Below, one piece after another: positions 62,655 to 64,000 of a DNA stretch of 64,000 bases. Each line of letters begins with the position of its first letter. Position 1 is the first letter of the stretch. Source of the stretch: Geobacillus thermoleovorans (lineage in GTDB: Bacteria > Bacillota > Bacilli > Bacillales > Anoxybacillaceae); NCBI RefSeq assembly GCF_001610955.1, contig NZ_CP014335.1, positions 1,839,001 through 1,903,000 of the forward strand, in the 5' to 3' direction. The notes beneath the pieces are model-generated. The model was not told the origin of the DNA. It worked only from the letters and a program-made list of their open reading frames with translations, and made no database searches. A program made the translations under genes and the position numbers.

Positions 62655-63668
62655 TCATTCGATGTATTCCGCCATTTGATCCCATTCAGGCTTCAGTTTG
62701 ATTCCTTGTTTTTCCGCTGCTTGTTTATTGATCACCAATTTTAATTTTTTCGGATATTCTGGTTTGATCTCTGATGGTTTGGCTTCTCCTTTTAAAATGG
62801 CGACTGCCATTTGCCCCGCTTGATAGCCGATATCGTAGTAATCAAACCCATACGCCGCAAAACAGCCTCGTTTTAATGAATCGAGCTCTCCCGTAAAAAC
62901 AGGGATTTTTTTCTCGTTGGCAACGCTGACAACCGATTCAATGGCAGATACAACGGTGTTGTCCGTCACGATGTAAAACACATCTGCCTTGCCAACTAAC
63001 GACTCTGCCGCCTGTTTCACCTCGGCTGTGGTCGAAACGGAGGCTTCCACCAACTTCAAATCCGTATGTTTCGCCGCTTCCTTCACTTTTTCAATTTGCG
63101 CCAACGAGTTTTGTTCGCCCGCGTTATAAATAAGCCCAACGGTTTTCGCATCCGTTTGCTCATCGATGAATTGAATCGTTTTGCGAATCGCATCGGGATG
63201 GCTGTCCGTTGTTCCCGTGATGTTTTCCCCTGCCTTGTCCATCGATGGAACTAAACCGGCGCCGACCGGATCCGTCACGGATGTAAACACAATGGGAATG
63301 TCTTTCGTCGCATTGAGCGCACTTTGCGCGCTCGGAGTCGAGTTGGCAAAAATAAGGTCAACCCCATCCGATACAAAGTTATTGGCGATCGTTTGGCTGT
63401 TATTCATGTCGCCTTGGGCATTTTGGATATTGTACCGAACATTTTTCCCCTCTTTAAATCCCCCGTCTTCGAGCGCCTTTTTAAATCCATTGAAGGCAGC
63501 ATCTAACGATGGATGTTGAATGATTTGGGTGACGCCAATCGTAAACGTTTTCTGCTTTCCATCTTCTTTCGCACCGTTCGTCGCGGCCTTCTCTTCTCCC
63601 CCACAGCCTGAGAGTGCCAAAACTCCGAAAACGACCGGTATCGCGAATCGTTTGATCGCTTGTTTCAT
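62655..63668 (-). CDS. ABC transporter binding lipoprotein, TrpX/DUF534 family
   Basis: 337 residues. Lipoprotein signal with VLALSGCGG; then the TrpX fold: TIGVTQIIQHPSLDAAFNGF, NAQGDMNNSQTIANNFVSD, IVFTSVTDPVGAGLV, TGTTDSHPD and FYIVTDNTVVSAIE. The family binds tryptophan, tyrosine or other small molecules in different bacteria. The ATG at 63668 is preceded by GAGGAGGAATCATTC; the in-frame start at 63707 is less likely. First gene of the ABC unit. Confidence 0.9.
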   Translation of the reverse strand: MKQAIKRFAIPVVFGVLALSGCGGEEKAATNGAKEDGKQKTFTIGVTQIIQHPSLDAAFNGFKKALEDGGFKEGKNVRYNIQNAQGDMNNSQTIANNFVSDGVDLIFANSTPSAQSALNATKDIPIVFTSVTDPVGAGLVPSMDKAGENITGTTDSHPDAIRKTIQFIDEQTDAKTVGLIYNAGEQNSLAQIEKVKEAAKHTDLKLVEASVSTTAEVKQAAESLVGKADVFYIVTDNTVVSAIESVVSVANEKKIPVFTGELDSLKRGCFAAYGFDYYDIGYQAGQMAVAILKGEAKPSEIKPEYPKKLKLVINKQAAEKQGIKLKPEWDQMAEYIE

Positions 63669-63786
63669 GAATGATTCCTCCTCGCCTCTTTGATCGCTGC
63701 TTTCCAAAAGGATTTTTCTCTGAATTAAAAAATAAGGTATTATATTACGTATTTTCAGACATTTTTTTATATGGATAGACTCGGCA

Positions 63787-64000
63787 TTAACGTCGAATAT
63801 CCCACTTCGGCCGCTTTTGGTGCGTGAAAAAATGATTGCGGCGTTTGCGTTTCTCGAGCCGCTCTTCGCAAAATTGATCGGCTGCCTCGATCGTCGTTAT
63901 TCCTTCCGATTCAGCCCGCGCATAAATGGCGAGCAGCGTATCATAAATCGCTTTCGTTTTCGCCAACACCCGCTCTTTGTTCGCTCCGTACAGTTCATCG
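63787..64000 (-). CDS. Leu/Glu/Phe/Val dehydrogenase family protein, C-terminal end
   Basis: 71 codons are visible; the gene continues beyond the right edge. [20 protein letters not shown], then [20 protein letters not shown], aligns with the C-terminal helices of leucine dehydrogenases (which read DELYGYNRTRA... and ...AADRMAEERI). The family interconverts amino acids and 2-oxo acids with NAD. The last ~17 residues ([18 protein letters not shown]) are basic and unusual. Near the ABC and E1 genes a role in branched-chain or aromatic amino acid use is possible, but the partial sequence cannot decide it. Confidence 0.8.
   Translation of the reverse strand, partial: DELYGANKERVLAKTKAIYDTLLAIYARAESEGITTIEAADQFCEERLEKRKRRNHFFTHQKRPKWDIRR

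Overview
The window looks like chromosome of a thermophilic Bacillaceae member, almost certainly Geobacillus. The evidence is a family I.5 thermostable lipase, a squalene-hopene cyclase, a mannitol operon in the G. stearothermophilus order (mtlA-mtlR-mtlF-mtlD), strong AGGAGG-type ribosome binding sites, frequent TTG/GTG starts, and GC-rich genes separated by AT-rich gaps.

Region by region. 1-2250: 5' part of a urea-type ABC binding protein and a soluble chemotaxis transducer. 2300-6500: gluconate genes (permease, kinase, LacI-type regulator) with five matching operators. 6670-15500: citrate/tricarboxylate uptake (tctCBA, a CitA/CitB-like two-component system, an AEC permease), then an Rpn-type nuclease and a cas-less CRISPR array with a promoter-bearing leader. 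15500-21100: mannitol PTS operon. 21100-22400: toxin-antitoxin pair, an IS605 right-end/omegaRNA-like relic and a MITE-like repeat. 22400-28500: aldehyde and iron alcohol dehydrogenases behind a sigma-54 promoter that overlaps a CcpA site, the cognate activator, a second MITE copy and an aldo/keto reductase. 28700-34200: glnQHMP-like amino-acid ABC operon and a GlnK/GlnL-like two-component system. 34400-45500: mixed genes (broken RpiR regulator, YceI, SDR, pterin dehydratase, Uma2 protein, lipase, hopene cyclase, DUF2515 protein, SGNH esterase, BASS transporter, MBL hydrolase). 45600-49300: an LPxTG acidic surface protein with its own class D sortase, then a CapA protein. 49500-55300: a coiled-coil gene abutted by a shrunken IS200/IS605 element, then an ascorbate-type PTS cluster. 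55400-64000: POT peptide transporter, a second coiled-coil repeat protein, gamma-carbonic anhydrase, another omegaRNA-like relic, 2-oxoacid dehydrogenase E1 alpha/beta without E2/E3, a TrpXYZ-type ABC transporter and the 3' end of a Leu/Glu dehydrogenase family gene.

The main theme is carbon-source choice. Gluconate, mannitol, tricarboxylate, ascorbate-type sugar and an alcohol/aldehyde pathway each have a dedicated regulator, and several have CcpA (cre) motifs. The second theme is small-element debris: three IS605-type right ends, all facing the minus strand and two of them close to a gene's 3' end, two MITE copies, and an isolated duplicate of the palindrome found in the CRISPR leader. No complete transposase gene and no cas gene lies in the window. 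Starts were often moved downstream of the longest open frame where a ribosome binding site justified it.
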